DNA from: Nocardia panacis
GTDB taxonomy: Bacteria; Actinomycetota; Actinomycetes; Mycobacteriales; Mycobacteriaceae
Direction of reading: 5' to 3'
Assembly: GCF_003598715.1 (NCBI RefSeq)
Contig: NZ_QZFU01000019.1
Span: forward strand, 248,001-312,000
Length of the DNA: 64,000 bases
In this document: positions 29,478 to 39,390 of the stretch, in pieces
How the letters are laid out: each line of letters opens with the position of its first letter
How positions within the stretch are numbered: position 1 is the first letter of the stretch
Program-made: the position numbers and the translations under genes
Notes under the pieces: model-generated
What the model saw: only the letters and a program-made list of their open reading frames with translations
The model's database searches: none
Told to the model about the DNA's origin: nothing

Positions 29478-30266
29478 CTACTCCTGGAACCGGTATCCCA
29501 TCCCCGCCTCGGTCAGCAGATGCCTGGGATGCGACGGGTCGTCCTCAAGTTTGCGACGCAATTGCGCGAGATAGACGCGCAGATAGTGGGTTTCGGTGGC
29601 ATAGGACGGACCCCACACCTCCCGCAACAGTTCCCGCCGCCCGACCAGCTTGCCTTTGTTGCGGACCAGCATCTCGAGCATGCCCCATTCGGTCGGGGTC
29701 AGATGGACGGTCTCGCCGCCCTTGGTGACCTTCTTCGCGGCCAGGTCCACGGTGAAGGAGGCGGTCACCACCACCGGGTCCGCGCTGTCGGCATCGATCG
29801 CGCCGCGCCGCACGGCGGCACGCAACCGGGCCAGCAATTCATCCATGCCGAACGGCTTGGTCACATAGTCGTCGGCGCCCGCGTCGAGCGCCTCCACCTT
29901 GTCGGCGGAGTCGGTGCGCGCCGACAGCACGATCACCGGCGCGGTGGACCAGCCGCGCAACCCGGCCAGCACCTCGATACCGTCCATATCGGGCAGACCG
30001 AGATCGAGGATGACCACATCGGGATGTTTATCGGCGGCCGCGCGCAGCGCCGCGGCGCCGGTGGCGGCCGTGATCACCTCGTAGCCGCGCACCGAGAGAT
30101 TGATCCGCAGCGCGCGCACGATCTGCGGTTCGTCATCGACGACCAGCACCTTGGTGGCGAGCGAGTCCGGCGACTTCTCGGACTTCTCGGTCTGCTTGTT
30201 ATCCGTCACGGCCGCTTCCTGTGTCGGGCGGGGTGTCCGCGTCCGGTCCATTCCCAGCGTCATCAT
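29478..30266 (-). CDS. kdpE: KdpE response regulator
   Basis: The protein is up to 262 aa. The receiver domain (VLVVDDEPQIVRALRINLSV, phospho-acceptor Asp in ILDLGLPDMDG, Lys in VTKPFGMDELLARL) is followed by an OmpR-type winged helix (LTPTEWGMLEMLVRNKGKLV, YLRVYLAQLRRKLEDDPSHP). Its start overlaps the kdpD stop (ATGA). A shorter start at VTDNKQTEK would remove an unusual 18-residue N-terminal extension. It activates kdpFABC under potassium limitation or salt stress. Confidence 0.95.
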   Translation of the reverse strand: MMTLGMDRTRTPRPTQEAAVTDNKQTEKSEKSPDSLATKVLVVDDEPQIVRALRINLSVRGYEVITAATGAAALRAAADKHPDVVILDLGLPDMDGIEVLAGLRGWSTAPVIVLSARTDSADKVEALDAGADDYVTKPFGMDELLARLRAAVRRGAIDADSADPVVVTASFTVDLAAKKVTKGGETVHLTPTEWGMLEMLVRNKGKLVGRRELLREVWGPSYATETHYLRVYLAQLRRKLEDDPSHPRHLLTEAGMGYRFQE

Positions 30267-32761
30267 TGTTCCTGCTCGCTTTCGTCGGCGGGCAGGTCGA
30301 CCAGCATGGTCAGGCCGCCGCCGGGGGTCGGTTCGGCGTGTACGGAGCCGCCCATGGCCTCGACGAAGCCGCGGACCACCGACAGCCCGAGGCCGACGCC
30401 GGTGGTGTTGTCGCGATCGCCGAGCCGCTGGAACGGTTCGAAGAGCTGTTCCTCTGATCCGGGCGGGATACCGGGGCCGGTGTCGATGACCGCGATCACC
30501 GCGCGCTCACCGTCGCGTTCGGCCGTGACCCGCACCGGGGTGTCGCGGGGGGCATGCCGCAGCGCGTTGTCGATGAGGTTCGCGACAACCCGTTCGAGCA
30601 GACCCGCGTCCGCGCGCACGGAGACCTCGCCGACCTCCACCTTCACCCGATCCATGGCGGCGCGCCGCAATCCGCGCGCGCCCATCCCGACGCTCACCAG
30701 CGCCCGATGCACCACCTCGTCCATATACACCGTGCGCAACTGCGGTTGGACGACGCCGACCGCGAGCCGCGACGAATCGAGCAGGTTACCGACCAGCGCG
30801 GTGAGCTGATCGACGGACTCCTCGACGGTCTCGAGCAGTTCGGAGGTGTCCTCGGGCGAGAATTCCACATCGTCGCTGCGCAGACTGGATACCGCGGCCT
30901 TGGCCCCCGCCAGCGGGGTGCGCAGGTCGTGGCTGACCGCCGAGAGCAGCGCGCGCCGCAGCCGGTCGGCTTCGAGCAGGGCCGCCGCCGCACTCGCCTC
31001 CTCGGCCAAACGCGCCTGATTGACCAGTCCCGCGGCCTGATTGGCGACCGCGTTGAGCACCGGCCGCTCCCCCACCTCCAGGGGCTTTCCCGCCAGCAGC
31101 AGCCAGCTCTGCGCGTCGCCCGCCTCGATGGCGATATCGGCGTCGGGCACCCGCTGCGGCGGTTCGACACCGACCGCGCCGACCACGATGTCCCCGCAGA
31201 GCAGGCTGACCGCCCGCTGCCCGTAGGTCTCGCGGATCTGTTCGAGCAGGTTCGGCAGGTCCGCACCGTGCAGGACCGCGCCCGCGAACATGGTGAGCAG
31301 TTCGGCCTGGCGGGATGCCTTGCGCGCCTGGCGGGTCTGTTTGGCGGCCACATCGACCAGCGCCGCCACCGCCACCGCCACGATCAGCAGCACCACGGCG
31401 GTGATGAAACTGTTCGGCTCGGCGATGGTCAGGCTGTAGCGCGGATCGGCGAAGAACCAGTTGAGCAGCACCCCGGACAGCACGGCCGAGAACGCGGCGG
31501 GCAGTACGCCGCCCAGCAGCGCCACCGCCACCACGCCCACCACGAAAATGGCGCTGATACCACCCAGTTCCAAGGTGTGGTCGAAGAACAGCATGCTGAT
31601 CCCGGACACCAGGAACGGCACCGCCACCGAGGCCAACCAGGCCCGCACGGGTTGGCGCGGCCACAGCGAATACCGCCGCCCCTTGTGCGCCTCCTCGTGG
31701 GTGACCATGTGCACGTCGATCTTGCCCGAACGCTGCACCACCGACGAGCCGATGCCCTCGTCCAGGATGCGCGCCCAGCGCGAGCGCCGCGAGGTGCCGA
31801 GCACCAACTGGGTGGCGTTGACCTCGCGCGCGAACTCCAGCAGCGCCGTCGGCACATCGTCACCCGTGACGGTGTGCAGGGAGGCATCGAGACTGGTGGC
31901 CAGATCGCGCAGGCGGTTCATCCGCTCGGAGGACACCCCGGCCAGGCCGTCGCCCCGAACCACGTGCAGCACAACAAGATCCGCGCTCGACTTGGTGGCG
32001 ATGCGACTGGCCCGACGGACGATGGTCTCCGATTCCGGGCCGCCGGTCACCGCGACCACCACCCGCTCGCGTGCCTCCCACAGATCCTTGATCTTGTGGT
32101 CCGCGCGATACTTGGCCAGGGCCGCGTCGACCTGATCGGCCAGCCACAGCAGCGCCAATTCCCGCAGGGCGGTGAGGTTTCCGGGACGGAAGTAGTTGCG
32201 CAGCGCGGCATCGACCTTATCGGCGGCGTACACATTGCCGTGGGAGAGCCTGCGCCGCAACGCCTCCGGGGTGATGTCCACCAGCTCGACCTGTTCGGCC
32301 TGACGCACCACCGCGTCCGGGACGGTTTCCTTCTGCTGGATTCCGGTGATCTGCTCGACCACGTCGTTGAGGCTCTCCAGGTGCTGCACATTCACCGTCG
32401 AGATCACGTCCATCCCCGCGGCGAGCAGTTCTTCGATGTCCTGCCAACGCTTTTCGTGTTTGCTGCCGGGGGTGTTGGTGTGGGCGAGCTCGTCGACCAG
32501 CACCACCGCCGGTTGCCGCCGCAACACGGCCTCCACATCCAACTCGGGGAACGACGTCCCCCGATAGTCGATCATCTTCGGCGCGACACGCTCGATCCCG
32601 GCGAGCAGGTCGGCCGTCTTGGGTCGACCGTGCGTCTCCACCACCGCGGCCACCACATCCCGGCCGCGCTCGAGCCGCCGATGGGCCTCGCCGAGCATGG
32701 CGAAGGTCTTGCCGACACCCGGCGCCGCACCGAGGTAGATCCGTAACCGCCCGCGCTTCAC
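30263..32761 (-). CDS. kdpD: KdpD sensor histidine kinase
   Basis: The protein is 832 aa with a GTG start. The N-terminal KdpD domain has Walker A GAAPGVGKT and VVLVDELAHTNTPGSKHEKR. A USP-like domain (VVVAVTGGPESETIVRRASR, LVLGTSRRSRWARILDEGIG), four membrane segments (about 370-470), a GAF-like region, the H box LSAVSHDLRTPLAG and the ATPase N/G boxes (LIDNALRHAPRDTPV, GVGLGLSVVRGFVEAMGG) follow. It phosphorylates KdpE. Last codons overlap kdpE; first codon overlaps the stop of a 49-aa gene. Confidence 0.97.
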   Translation of the reverse strand: MKRGRLRIYLGAAPGVGKTFAMLGEAHRRLERGRDVVAAVVETHGRPKTADLLAGIERVAPKMIDYRGTSFPELDVEAVLRRQPAVVLVDELAHTNTPGSKHEKRWQDIEELLAAGMDVISTVNVQHLESLNDVVEQITGIQQKETVPDAVVRQAEQVELVDITPEALRRRLSHGNVYAADKVDAALRNYFRPGNLTALRELALLWLADQVDAALAKYRADHKIKDLWEARERVVVAVTGGPESETIVRRASRIATKSSADLVVLHVVRGDGLAGVSSERMNRLRDLATSLDASLHTVTGDDVPTALLEFAREVNATQLVLGTSRRSRWARILDEGIGSSVVQRSGKIDVHMVTHEEAHKGRRYSLWPRQPVRAWLASVAVPFLVSGISMLFFDHTLELGGISAIFVVGVVAVALLGGVLPAAFSAVLSGVLLNWFFADPRYSLTIAEPNSFITAVVLLIVAVAVAALVDVAAKQTRQARKASRQAELLTMFAGAVLHGADLPNLLEQIRETYGQRAVSLLCGDIVVGAVGVEPPQRVPDADIAIEAGDAQSWLLLAGKPLEVGERPVLNAVANQAAGLVNQARLAEEASAAAALLEADRLRRALLSAVSHDLRTPLAGAKAAVSSLRSDDVEFSPEDTSELLETVEESVDQLTALVGNLLDSSRLAVGVVQPQLRTVYMDEVVHRALVSVGMGARGLRRAAMDRVKVEVGEVSVRADAGLLERVVANLIDNALRHAPRDTPVRVTAERDGERAVIAVIDTGPGIPPGSEEQLFEPFQRLGDRDNTTGVGLGLSVVRGFVEAMGGSVHAEPTPGGGLTMLVDLPADESEQEQ

Positions 32762-32907
32762 TCGTCCATCATCGCGCGTCGCGCGCGGGTTTCCTGCCGG
32801 GCGAGGGCCGGGCGTGGCGGTCGGTGCGAGATCCGCGCGCCGAGCACACGGATGATCAATGCGCAGGCCACGAAGCCGACCAGCACCGCGACGGTGACTA
32901 CCGACAT
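32758..32907 (-). CDS. Small membrane protein upstream of kdpD (49 aa)
   Basis: It begins MSVVTVAVLVGFVACALIIR, one transmembrane segment, then a basic tail rich in Arg and Pro (HRPPRPALARQETRARRAMM). The ATG follows GAAGG. Its stop TGA overlaps the GTG of kdpD, so it is translationally coupled to the kinase. A role with KdpD in the membrane is an inference from this coupling. Confidence 0.65.
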   Translation of the reverse strand: MSVVTVAVLVGFVACALIIRVLGARISHRPPRPALARQETRARRAMMDE

Positions 32908-33198
32908 GGGCATCCTTCCCTGAACCGATGTGACACCGGTCGAGTCCGCCTGGCCGGTCCTCTCACTTCTACCGCGCCCATCTCGTTCGAACGCGGTCTT
33001 TACGGTGTGTTGACGGGTTGGCCGCACACTTTGACGGCATCCTTTCAGTTATCCCATGACCCGCTGTAAACGAACCGCAAATGCGGAGGTCCGGGGCGCA
33101 AAGGAGTCGTAAGGGATCTCCGCTGGGTGCATCGTGGACGTTTGACTCACCCTGATGCGTCCGCAGGTGCGGACGCTGCTGAAAGGTTGTGTGTATCC
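32908..33198. promoter_or_regulatory. Divergent kdpDE / kdpFABC control region
   Basis: 291 bp without a gene between the two arms of the Kdp locus. TTGACG occurs at about 33010 and again at about 33031, a possible KdpE repeat or -35 boxes. A perfect hairpin GCGTCCGC-AGGT-GCGGACGC (33157-33176) lies in the leader 22 bases before the first small open frame. Confidence 0.5.
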
Positions 33199-33282
33199 AT
33201 GTCTGTCGTCGTGTTCGCGGTGGTCACCGTGGCCGTCTTCCTAGTTCTGGGCCTCATCCAGCGAGGGGTGGAACGGCTGTGA
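33199..33282 (+). CDS. 27-aa transmembrane micropeptide at the head of the kdp operon
   Basis: It begins MSVVVFAVVTVAVFLVLGLI and ends QRGVERL, one membrane helix with a basic end. GAAAGG lies upstream of the ATG. Its TGA overlaps the GTG of kdpF. Two consecutive micropeptides precede kdpA, one more than the classical KdpF alone. Probably a second small subunit or regulator of the pump. Confidence 0.6.
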   Translation: MSVVVFAVVTVAVFLVLGLIQRGVERL

Positions 33283-33365
33283 CCGAGAACATCATCGGTC
33301 TGGTGCTCGGCATTCTCATCGCCGTCTACCTGGTTGCCGCACTGCTCGCCCCCGAAAGGTTCTAG
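33279..33365 (+). CDS. kdpF: KdpF-like small subunit
   Basis: The protein is 28 aa, VTENIIGLVLGILIAVYLVA then ALLAPERF. The membrane helix ending in LLxPExF is the KdpF hallmark. It stabilises the KdpFABC complex. The GTG start overlaps the previous stop, and the stop is directly followed by the kdpA start. Confidence 0.88.
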   Translation: MTENIIGLVLGILIAVYLVAALLAPERF

Positions 33366-35045
33366 GTGAACACGACTACCGCAGGGATCGTCTTCGCGGC
33401 GACCCTGATTCTCGCACTCGCGCTGGTGCACATACCCCTCGGCGACTACATGTACCGGGTGTACGCGGGCACCAAGCACAGCCGCGCCGAGCGAATCATC
33501 TACCGCGCCATCGGAGTTCAACCCGGCGTCGAACAGACCTGGCCGGTGTACGCGCGCAGCGTGCTCGCCTTCTCCGCGATCAGCGTCCTATTCCTGTACT
33601 TCCTGCAAATCCTGCAGAAGCATCTGCCACTGCACCTGCCCGAGAGCCAGGCCTCGACCGAGATGAAGGGCGACCTGGCCTGGAATACGGCCATCAGCTT
33701 CGTCACCAACACCAACTGGCAGAACTACGCCGGTGAATCCACCATGGGTCACCTGGTGCAGATGACCGGACTCTCGGTACAGAACTTCGTCTCCGCCGCC
33801 GTCGGCATGGCGGTCGCCGTCGCGCTGGTGCGCGGCTTCGCCCGCAGCCGCACCGGCGATCTGGGCAACTTCTGGGTCGACCTGGTGCGCGGCACGATTC
33901 GCATCCTGCTGCCCATCGCGTTCATCGGCGCGCTGGTGCTGGTCTGCGGTGGTGTCATCCAGAACTTCCACCTCTACGACCAGATCGCCGAGACCGTCGC
34001 CAACACCGGCAAGCAGGTCCTGCCCGGCGGTCCTGCGGCCAGCCAGGAGGTCATCAAGCTGCTCGGCACCAACGGCGGCGGCGTGTTCAATGTGAACTCG
34101 GCGCACCCATTCGAGAATCCGACGGCGTGGACCAACTGGATCGAGATCTTCCTCCTGCTGGTAATCAGCTTCTCGCTGCCGCGGACTTTCGGCAGGCTGA
34201 TCAACAATCGCAAGCAGGGCTGGGCGATCGTCTCGGTCATGGCCATCCTGGCCACCATCAGCTTGACCCTGAACAACTTCTTCCAGCTGCGCCACCACGG
34301 CACCGTGCCCACGGCGGTCGGCGCCGCGCTCGAAGGTGTGGAAACCCGCTTCGGCGTATCGAATTCGTCGACCTTCGCCACCGCGACCACACTCACCTCC
34401 ACCGGCGCGGTCGACTCGGCGCACGACTCCTACACCAGCCTCGGCGGCATGATGGCCATGTTCAACATGCAGTTGGGCGAGGTCGCACCCGGCGGCACCG
34501 GCTCCGGTCTGTACGGCATGCTCATCTTGGCCGTGATCACGGTGTTCGTGGCGGGCCTCATGGTTGGACGCACCCCGGAATACCTTGGCAAGAAGATCAC
34601 CCCGCGCGAGATCAAATTCGCCGCGGCCTACTTCCTGACCACCCCGCTGATCGTGCTCACCGGCACCGCCGTCGCCATGGCGCTGCCCGGCGAACGCGCG
34701 GGAATGGCCAACTCCGGCCCGCACGGACTGTCCGAAGTGCTCTACGCCTTCACCTCCGCCGCCAACAACAACGGTTCGGCCTTCGCGGGCCTGTCCGCCA
34801 ACACCGTCTGGTGGAATACCGCGCTCGGCCTGGCGATGGTGTTCGGTCGGTTCCTGCCGATCATCTTCGCGCTCGCCCTCGCCGGATCGCTCGCGCAACA
34901 GGGTCGCACCCCCGAATCGATCGGCACGCTTCCCACGCACCGACCGCAGTTCGTCGGCATGGTCGCCGGAGTGACGCTGATCCTGGTCGCCCTGACCTTC
35001 CTGCCCGCGCTCGCGCTCGGGCCGCTCGCCGAAGGAATCCACTGA
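33366..35045 (+). CDS. kdpA: KdpA, potassium-binding channel-like subunit
   Basis: The protein is 559 aa with a GTG start adjacent to kdpF. There are ten membrane segments. Selectivity-filter-type loops are seen in [59 protein letters not shown] and [20 protein letters not shown]. It belongs to the SKT superfamily. It binds and passes K+ for the pump. Confidence 0.97.
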   Translation: MNTTTAGIVFAATLILALALVHIPLGDYMYRVYAGTKHSRAERIIYRAIGVQPGVEQTWPVYARSVLAFSAISVLFLYFLQILQKHLPLHLPESQASTEMKGDLAWNTAISFVTNTNWQNYAGESTMGHLVQMTGLSVQNFVSAAVGMAVAVALVRGFARSRTGDLGNFWVDLVRGTIRILLPIAFIGALVLVCGGVIQNFHLYDQIAETVANTGKQVLPGGPAASQEVIKLLGTNGGGVFNVNSAHPFENPTAWTNWIEIFLLLVISFSLPRTFGRLINNRKQGWAIVSVMAILATISLTLNNFFQLRHHGTVPTAVGAALEGVETRFGVSNSSTFATATTLTSTGAVDSAHDSYTSLGGMMAMFNMQLGEVAPGGTGSGLYGMLILAVITVFVAGLMVGRTPEYLGKKITPREIKFAAAYFLTTPLIVLTGTAVAMALPGERAGMANSGPHGLSEVLYAFTSAANNNGSAFAGLSANTVWWNTALGLAMVFGRFLPIIFALALAGSLAQQGRTPESIGTLPTHRPQFVGMVAGVTLILVALTFLPALALGPLAEGIH

Positions 35046-35046
35046 T

Positions 35047-37206
35047 ATGACCACCCCAACCCTCGACACGACGTCGAAACCGGAGCAGGCTCCGGACAAG
35101 CACAAGGGCGGCCGGGTAGCCGGCGGGATGTTCGATCCGCAACTGCTGTACCGGTCCCTGCCGGACGCCATCAAGAAACTCGACCCGCGCACCCTGTGGC
35201 GCAACCCGGTCATGCTGATCGTGGAGATCGGGGCCGTCTGGTCCACCGTGCTCGCGATCGTCCACCCCACCTTCTTCGCCTGGGCCATCGTCGTATGGCT
35301 CTGGCTGACCGTCCTTTTCGCGAATCTGGCCGAAGCCGTCGCCGAGGGACGAGGCAAGGCGCAGGCCGACACCCTGCGCAAAGCCAAAACCGACACCGTC
35401 GCCCGCCGACTGGTCGACTGGCGTCCCGGTCAGGCCGACACCACCGAGGAGCGGGTGGCCGCACCGGAACTGCGGCGCGGCGATCACGTCGTGGTGGAGG
35501 CGGGCCAGGTCATTCCGGGCGACGGCGACGTCGTGGAAGGCATCGCCTCCGTGGACGAATCGGCCATCACCGGCGAATCCGCCCCGGTCATCCGGGAATC
35601 CGGCGGCGACCGCTCCGCCGTCACCGGCGGCACCACGGTGCTCTCGGACCGGATCGTCGTGCAGATCACCCAGGAACCCGGCGGCAGCTTCATCGACAAG
35701 ATGATCGCGCTCGTCGAGGGCGCGAGCAGGCAGAAAACACCCAACGAGATCGCGCTGAACATCCTGCTCGCCGCGCTGACCATCATCTTCGTCTTCGCGG
35801 TGATGACATTGCAGCCGATGGCCATCTTCGCCAAATCCAATAATCCCGGCGTCCCCGACACTTCGGCGCTCGACGTCAACGGTGTCACCGGAATCGTCAT
35901 GGTCTCGCTGCTGGTCTGCCTCATCCCGACCACCATCGGCGCGCTGCTCTCGGCCATCGGCATCGCGGGTATGGACCGGCTGGTGCAGCGCAACGTGCTG
36001 GCCATGTCCGGCCGCGCGGTCGAGGCCGCGGGCGATGTGAACACCCTGCTGCTCGACAAGACCGGCACCATCACCCTCGGCAACCGGCAAGCCTCCGACT
36101 TCGTGCCCATGCCCGGCATCACCGCCGACCAATTGGCCGACGCGGCACAGCTTTCCAGCCTCGCCGACGAAACCCCCGAGGGCCGCTCCATCGTGGTGTA
36201 CGCCAAACAGGCGTTCAACAAGCGCGAACGCACACCCGGCGAACTCACCGGCGCGACCTGGGTGGAATTCACCGCCCAAACCCGGATGTCGGGTGTCGAC
36301 CTGGCCGACGGCCATCAACTGCGCAAAGGCGCGGCCAGCGCCGTCACCGAATGGGTCCGGGCCAATAGCGGACAGGTGCCCGACGAGGTCGGCATCATCG
36401 TCGACGGGATCTCCGCCTCCGGCGGCACCCCGCTGGTCGTCGGCGAGATCGTCGGGGGGAAAGCGACGCTGCTCGGCGTCATCCACCTCAAAGACGTCGT
36501 CAAACAGGGCATGCGGGAACGCTTCGACGAAATGCGCCGCATGGGCATCCGCACCGTCATGATCACCGGCGACAATCCGTTGACCGCCAAGGCGATCGCC
36601 GAGGAAGCGGGCGTCGACGACTTTCTCGCAGAAGCCACCCCCGAGGACAAACTGGCGCTGATCAAGAAGGAACAGGAAGGCGGCAGGCTCGTCGCCATGA
36701 CCGGCGACGGCACCAACGACGCCCCCGCACTGGCCCAAGCCGACGTGGGCGTGGCCATGAACACCGGCACCTCGGCCGCCAAAGAAGCGGGCAATATGGT
36801 CGATCTGGATTCGGATCCGACCAAACTGATCGAGATCGTGGAGATCGGCAAACAGTTGCTCATCACCCGAGGCGCGCTCACGACCTTCTCCATCGCCAAT
36901 GACATCGCCAAATACTTCGCGATCATCCCGGCGATGTTCGTGGCCCTCTTCCCCGGCCTCGACGTTCTGAACATCATGCGACTGCACAGTCCGCAGTCGG
37001 CGATCCTGTCGGCGGTCATCTTCAACGCGATCATCATCGTGGTGCTGATCCCGCTGGCGCTGCGCGGAGTGAACTACACACCCTCCAGCGCGTCGAAGCT
37101 GTTGAGCCGCAACCTCTACATCTACGGCCTCGGCGGGATCATCGCGCCGTTCATCGGCATCAAAATCATCGACCTCGTTATCCAATTCCTCCCAGGGATG
37201 TCCTAA
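35047..37206 (+). CDS. kdpB: KdpB, P-type ATPase catalytic subunit
   Basis: The protein is 719 aa. The TGES-type actuator motif is [12 protein letters not shown]. The phosphorylation motif is [19 protein letters not shown], with the catalytic Asp in DKTGT. The hinge motif is [20 protein letters not shown]. It hydrolyses ATP to drive K+ uptake. It starts one base after the kdpA stop, and its stop overlaps the kdpC ATG. Confidence 0.97.
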   Translation: MTTPTLDTTSKPEQAPDKHKGGRVAGGMFDPQLLYRSLPDAIKKLDPRTLWRNPVMLIVEIGAVWSTVLAIVHPTFFAWAIVVWLWLTVLFANLAEAVAEGRGKAQADTLRKAKTDTVARRLVDWRPGQADTTEERVAAPELRRGDHVVVEAGQVIPGDGDVVEGIASVDESAITGESAPVIRESGGDRSAVTGGTTVLSDRIVVQITQEPGGSFIDKMIALVEGASRQKTPNEIALNILLAALTIIFVFAVMTLQPMAIFAKSNNPGVPDTSALDVNGVTGIVMVSLLVCLIPTTIGALLSAIGIAGMDRLVQRNVLAMSGRAVEAAGDVNTLLLDKTGTITLGNRQASDFVPMPGITADQLADAAQLSSLADETPEGRSIVVYAKQAFNKRERTPGELTGATWVEFTAQTRMSGVDLADGHQLRKGAASAVTEWVRANSGQVPDEVGIIVDGISASGGTPLVVGEIVGGKATLLGVIHLKDVVKQGMRERFDEMRRMGIRTVMITGDNPLTAKAIAEEAGVDDFLAEATPEDKLALIKKEQEGGRLVAMTGDGTNDAPALAQADVGVAMNTGTSAAKEAGNMVDLDSDPTKLIEIVEIGKQLLITRGALTTFSIANDIAKYFAIIPAMFVALFPGLDVLNIMRLHSPQSAILSAVIFNAIIIVVLIPLALRGVNYTPSSASKLLSRNLYIYGLGGIIAPFIGIKIIDLVIQFLPGMS

Positions 37207-38171
37207 TGCGAATGTCAACCTGGATCCGGCAACACCTCGCCGCGCTGCGCGCGCTACTGGTTCTGACTGCGATCACCGGAATCATCTACCCCCTCGCGGT
37301 TTTCGCGGTCGCGCAACTGCCAGGGCTCAAGGATCGAGCGGAAGGCTCGCTGATCACGCGGGACGGGAAACTCGTCGGCTCCAGCCTGATCGGTCAGGCA
37401 TTCACCGACGGCAAAGGCACACCGCTGCGCCAGTATTTCCAGACCCGCCCGTCTAATGCCGTCCCCGCAGCCGACGAGGCCACCGGTGTGAGCGCCATGC
37501 CCGACGGCTACGACTCCTCGGGTTCCAACTTCGGCAATCTGGGTCCGGAAAGCATTGTCGACGCACTGGCCCTGGATCCCAAGGATCCGAAGAAGGTGAC
37601 CGCCAAATCCGCGAGCCTGCTGACCACGGTCTGCCAGCGCAGCCAGGCGGTCGGGCAGTTGGAGGGCGTCGACGGCGCGCGACCGTTCTGCACCAAGGAC
37701 ACCGGTGTCGGCGCGGTGCTCTCCGTCATGGGTCCGCGCGACTCACACGGCAAGGTGCTCGCCCCCACCAGGGTGGTCAGCGTCAACGAGGCCTGCCAGG
37801 TCGCGCCGAAACCATTCCTGGACACCTACCTCGGTGTGCGCGTGGAATGCGCGAAAGTCGACGCCAATGGTGCGGAGGACTACTCGACCGGACTGATAGT
37901 GCCGATCCGCGGTGACGCTCCGGTGCAGACCCCCGTCCCCGCCGATGCTGTCACCGCCAGCGGCAGCGGCCTCGACCCGCACATCTCCCCCGCCTACGCC
38001 GCCATCCAGGTCGCCCGCGTAGCCAAGGCCCGCGGCATCACCGCCACCCAGGTCAACGACCTGGTCGCCGCCCACACCACCAACCGCGAACTCGGGTTCT
38101 TCGGCGAACCCCGCGTCAACGTCCTCGAACTCAACCTCGACCTGGACACCCGCCACCCCTTCCACGGCTGA
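37206..38171 (+). CDS. kdpC: KdpC with a large extra segment
   Basis: The protein is 321 aa against about 190-220 in most species. The N-terminal membrane helix (LLVLTAITGIIYPLAVFAVA) and the C-terminal core (VPADAVTASGSGLDPHISPA, ELGFFGEPRVNVLELNLDLD) are normal. Between about residue 115 and 240 lies an added segment with four Cys (143, 162, 197, 215) that is predicted to be extracytoplasmic. The insert is in frame with host-like codons, so the gene looks intact. KdpC supports ATP binding by KdpB. Confidence 0.93.
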   Translation: MRMSTWIRQHLAALRALLVLTAITGIIYPLAVFAVAQLPGLKDRAEGSLITRDGKLVGSSLIGQAFTDGKGTPLRQYFQTRPSNAVPAADEATGVSAMPDGYDSSGSNFGNLGPESIVDALALDPKDPKKVTAKSASLLTTVCQRSQAVGQLEGVDGARPFCTKDTGVGAVLSVMGPRDSHGKVLAPTRVVSVNEACQVAPKPFLDTYLGVRVECAKVDANGAEDYSTGLIVPIRGDAPVQTPVPADAVTASGSGLDPHISPAYAAIQVARVAKARGITATQVNDLVAAHTTNRELGFFGEPRVNVLELNLDLDTRHPFHG

Positions 38172-38182
38172 CCCAGCTGCTT

Positions 38183-38224
38183 CGAGGGCCGCCTCCCCGC
38201 CGGGGGGCGGCCCTCGTTTCTTTA
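38183..38224 (+). terminator. Intrinsic terminator of the kdp operon
   Basis: An 11-bp stem (CGAGGGCCGCC/GGCGGCCCTCG) around a GC loop is followed by TTTCTTT, 12 bases after the kdpC stop. Confidence 0.85.
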
Positions 38225-38316
38225 CACCCCGCACGCCCCGAAATCCCCTCTGCCGCAACGGATTCACTCATAGGATGAAGCATCCGAGAAGGTAAACTCC
38301 AGCTAAGGATCCGTCC

Positions 38317-38499
38317 ATGAACGGCAAAATCCTCGATATCGCGCTCTGGGCACTGTCGGCCGTCGTCTGGCTCGCCGTCGCCACCACCCACCCCGGCATA
38401 GCCAACCTCCTCATCGCCTACTTCGGCGCCGTTGCCCTCGGCTACTACAACTCCTACGTCCGCCACAACCCCACCACCAACACCCTCCGCTCCACCTGA
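38317..38499 (+). CDS. Small membrane protein (60 aa)
   Basis: It begins MNGKILDIALWALSAVVWLA and has two hydrophobic segments (about 6-22 and 28-45), then a polar tail (NSYVRHNPTTNTLRST). The ribosome site before the ATG is weak. No family recognised; it lies alone between the kdp operon and a toxin-antitoxin pair. Confidence 0.5.
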   Translation: MNGKILDIALWALSAVVWLAVATTHPGIANLLIAYFGAVALGYYNSYVRHNPTTNTLRST

Positions 38500-38624
38500 C
38501 TCTGAATCCACACCCTCGCAACTCCTTTCACAGCACCCTCCGCCCCTTCCTCTACACTTCCCCGGTTCGATAGATCGAGATTTAACAAAATCCTTGAATC
38601 TACGAGTTGGGGGAGGTAGCGTCG

Positions 38625-39002
38625 ATGCATGAGTGGGAGATCTTGCTTACCGACGAGGTCGAGCAGTTTCTCGACACGCTGTATGAGACCGACCGGGAAA
38701 CGCACAAACTGGTGAACCAGGCCATCCTGGTTCTCGAAAAGAATGGCCCCCGTCAGGGGCGGCCCTTGGTCGACACGATCTCCGGGTCCTGTCTAGCCAA
38801 TATGAAGGAGCTTCGACCGGGATCCACGGGAAGAACCGAGATTCGCATTCTGTTCGTGTTCGATCCGTGGCGGTCGGCGATCCTGCTGGTCGCCGGCGAC
38901 AAATCCGGGAAATGGCAACAGTGGTATCGCACAGCGGTACCACGGGCCGAGCGCCTGTATCAGGACTATTCGAGCGAGCGACGAATGGAGCTGGAAATAT
39001 GA
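38625..39002 (+). CDS. HigB/RelE-type toxin
   Basis: The protein is 125 aa. It has EWEILLTDEVEQFLDTLYE, LANMKELRPGSTGRTEIRIL and FVFDPWRSAILLVAGDKSGK, the phage-derived Gp49/HigB-like fold of ribosome-dependent mRNA interferases. It is the first gene of the pair, with the antitoxin second (ATGA overlap), which is the HigBA order. Confidence 0.85.
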   Translation: MHEWEILLTDEVEQFLDTLYETDRETHKLVNQAILVLEKNGPRQGRPLVDTISGSCLANMKELRPGSTGRTEIRILFVFDPWRSAILLVAGDKSGKWQQWYRTAVPRAERLYQDYSSERRMELEI

Positions 39003-39319
39003 GTACTCATCGCCGGTGGCGCGATACCGGGCAGCTCGAACGCGCCGTCGAAACTGCAGGCGGGGCGGCACAGTTCGGCGCCGAAGTCGAGCAGCTCCAG
39101 GATTGGGCACGCGGCTGGCGGCTTGGAGAACTGCGGAAACATCGCGGCCTCAGCCAGAAGCAGATCGCCGACCTGATGGGCATCTCTGTCGCGCGGGTCT
39201 CGCAGATCGAGCAGGGCGAAGTCTCGACGCGAGAGGTGCTGAGCCGCTATGTCGCCGCGCTGGGCGGCGAACTCAAACTCATCGCCGATTTCGGCGACGA
39301 ACAGCTACGCGTCGGCTGA
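38999..39319 (+). CDS. HigA-type XRE antitoxin
   Basis: The protein is 106 aa. The C-terminal XRE HTH (GELRKHRGLSQKQIADLMGI, SVARVSQIEQGEVSTREVLS) is followed by a short strand (GGELKLIADFGDEQLRVG). An N-terminal helical region (LERAVETAGGAAQFGAEVEQ) probably wraps the toxin. It neutralises the upstream toxin and should repress the pair. Confidence 0.85.
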   Translation: MSTHRRWRDTGQLERAVETAGGAAQFGAEVEQLQDWARGWRLGELRKHRGLSQKQIADLMGISVARVSQIEQGEVSTREVLSRYVAALGGELKLIADFGDEQLRVG

Positions 39320-39342
39320 ACCCGACAGATCCTTGTGTTGGC

Positions 39343-39375
39343 ACGGCCGCCCGATATCTGGAATCGGGCGGCCGT
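39343..39375. terminator. Bidirectional hairpin between convergent genes
   Basis: A perfect 13-bp stem (ACGGCCGCCCGAT/ATCGGGCGGCCGT) with a 7-base loop lies between the antitoxin gene and the leftward PstS-like gene. Confidence 0.7.
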
Positions 39376-39390
39376 AGGTCAGGGGTGGGC

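Noticed and set aside
32908..33198. Cyclic-di-AMP riboswitch ahead of kdpFABC
   Set aside because: Only one simple hairpin is visible; the conserved core of that riboswitch class could not be recognised by eye.
34861..37218. Long minus-strand frame across kdpA-kdpC
   Set aside because: Shadow of the Kdp genes; no ribosome site and an Asp/His/Gly-rich composition without known domains.
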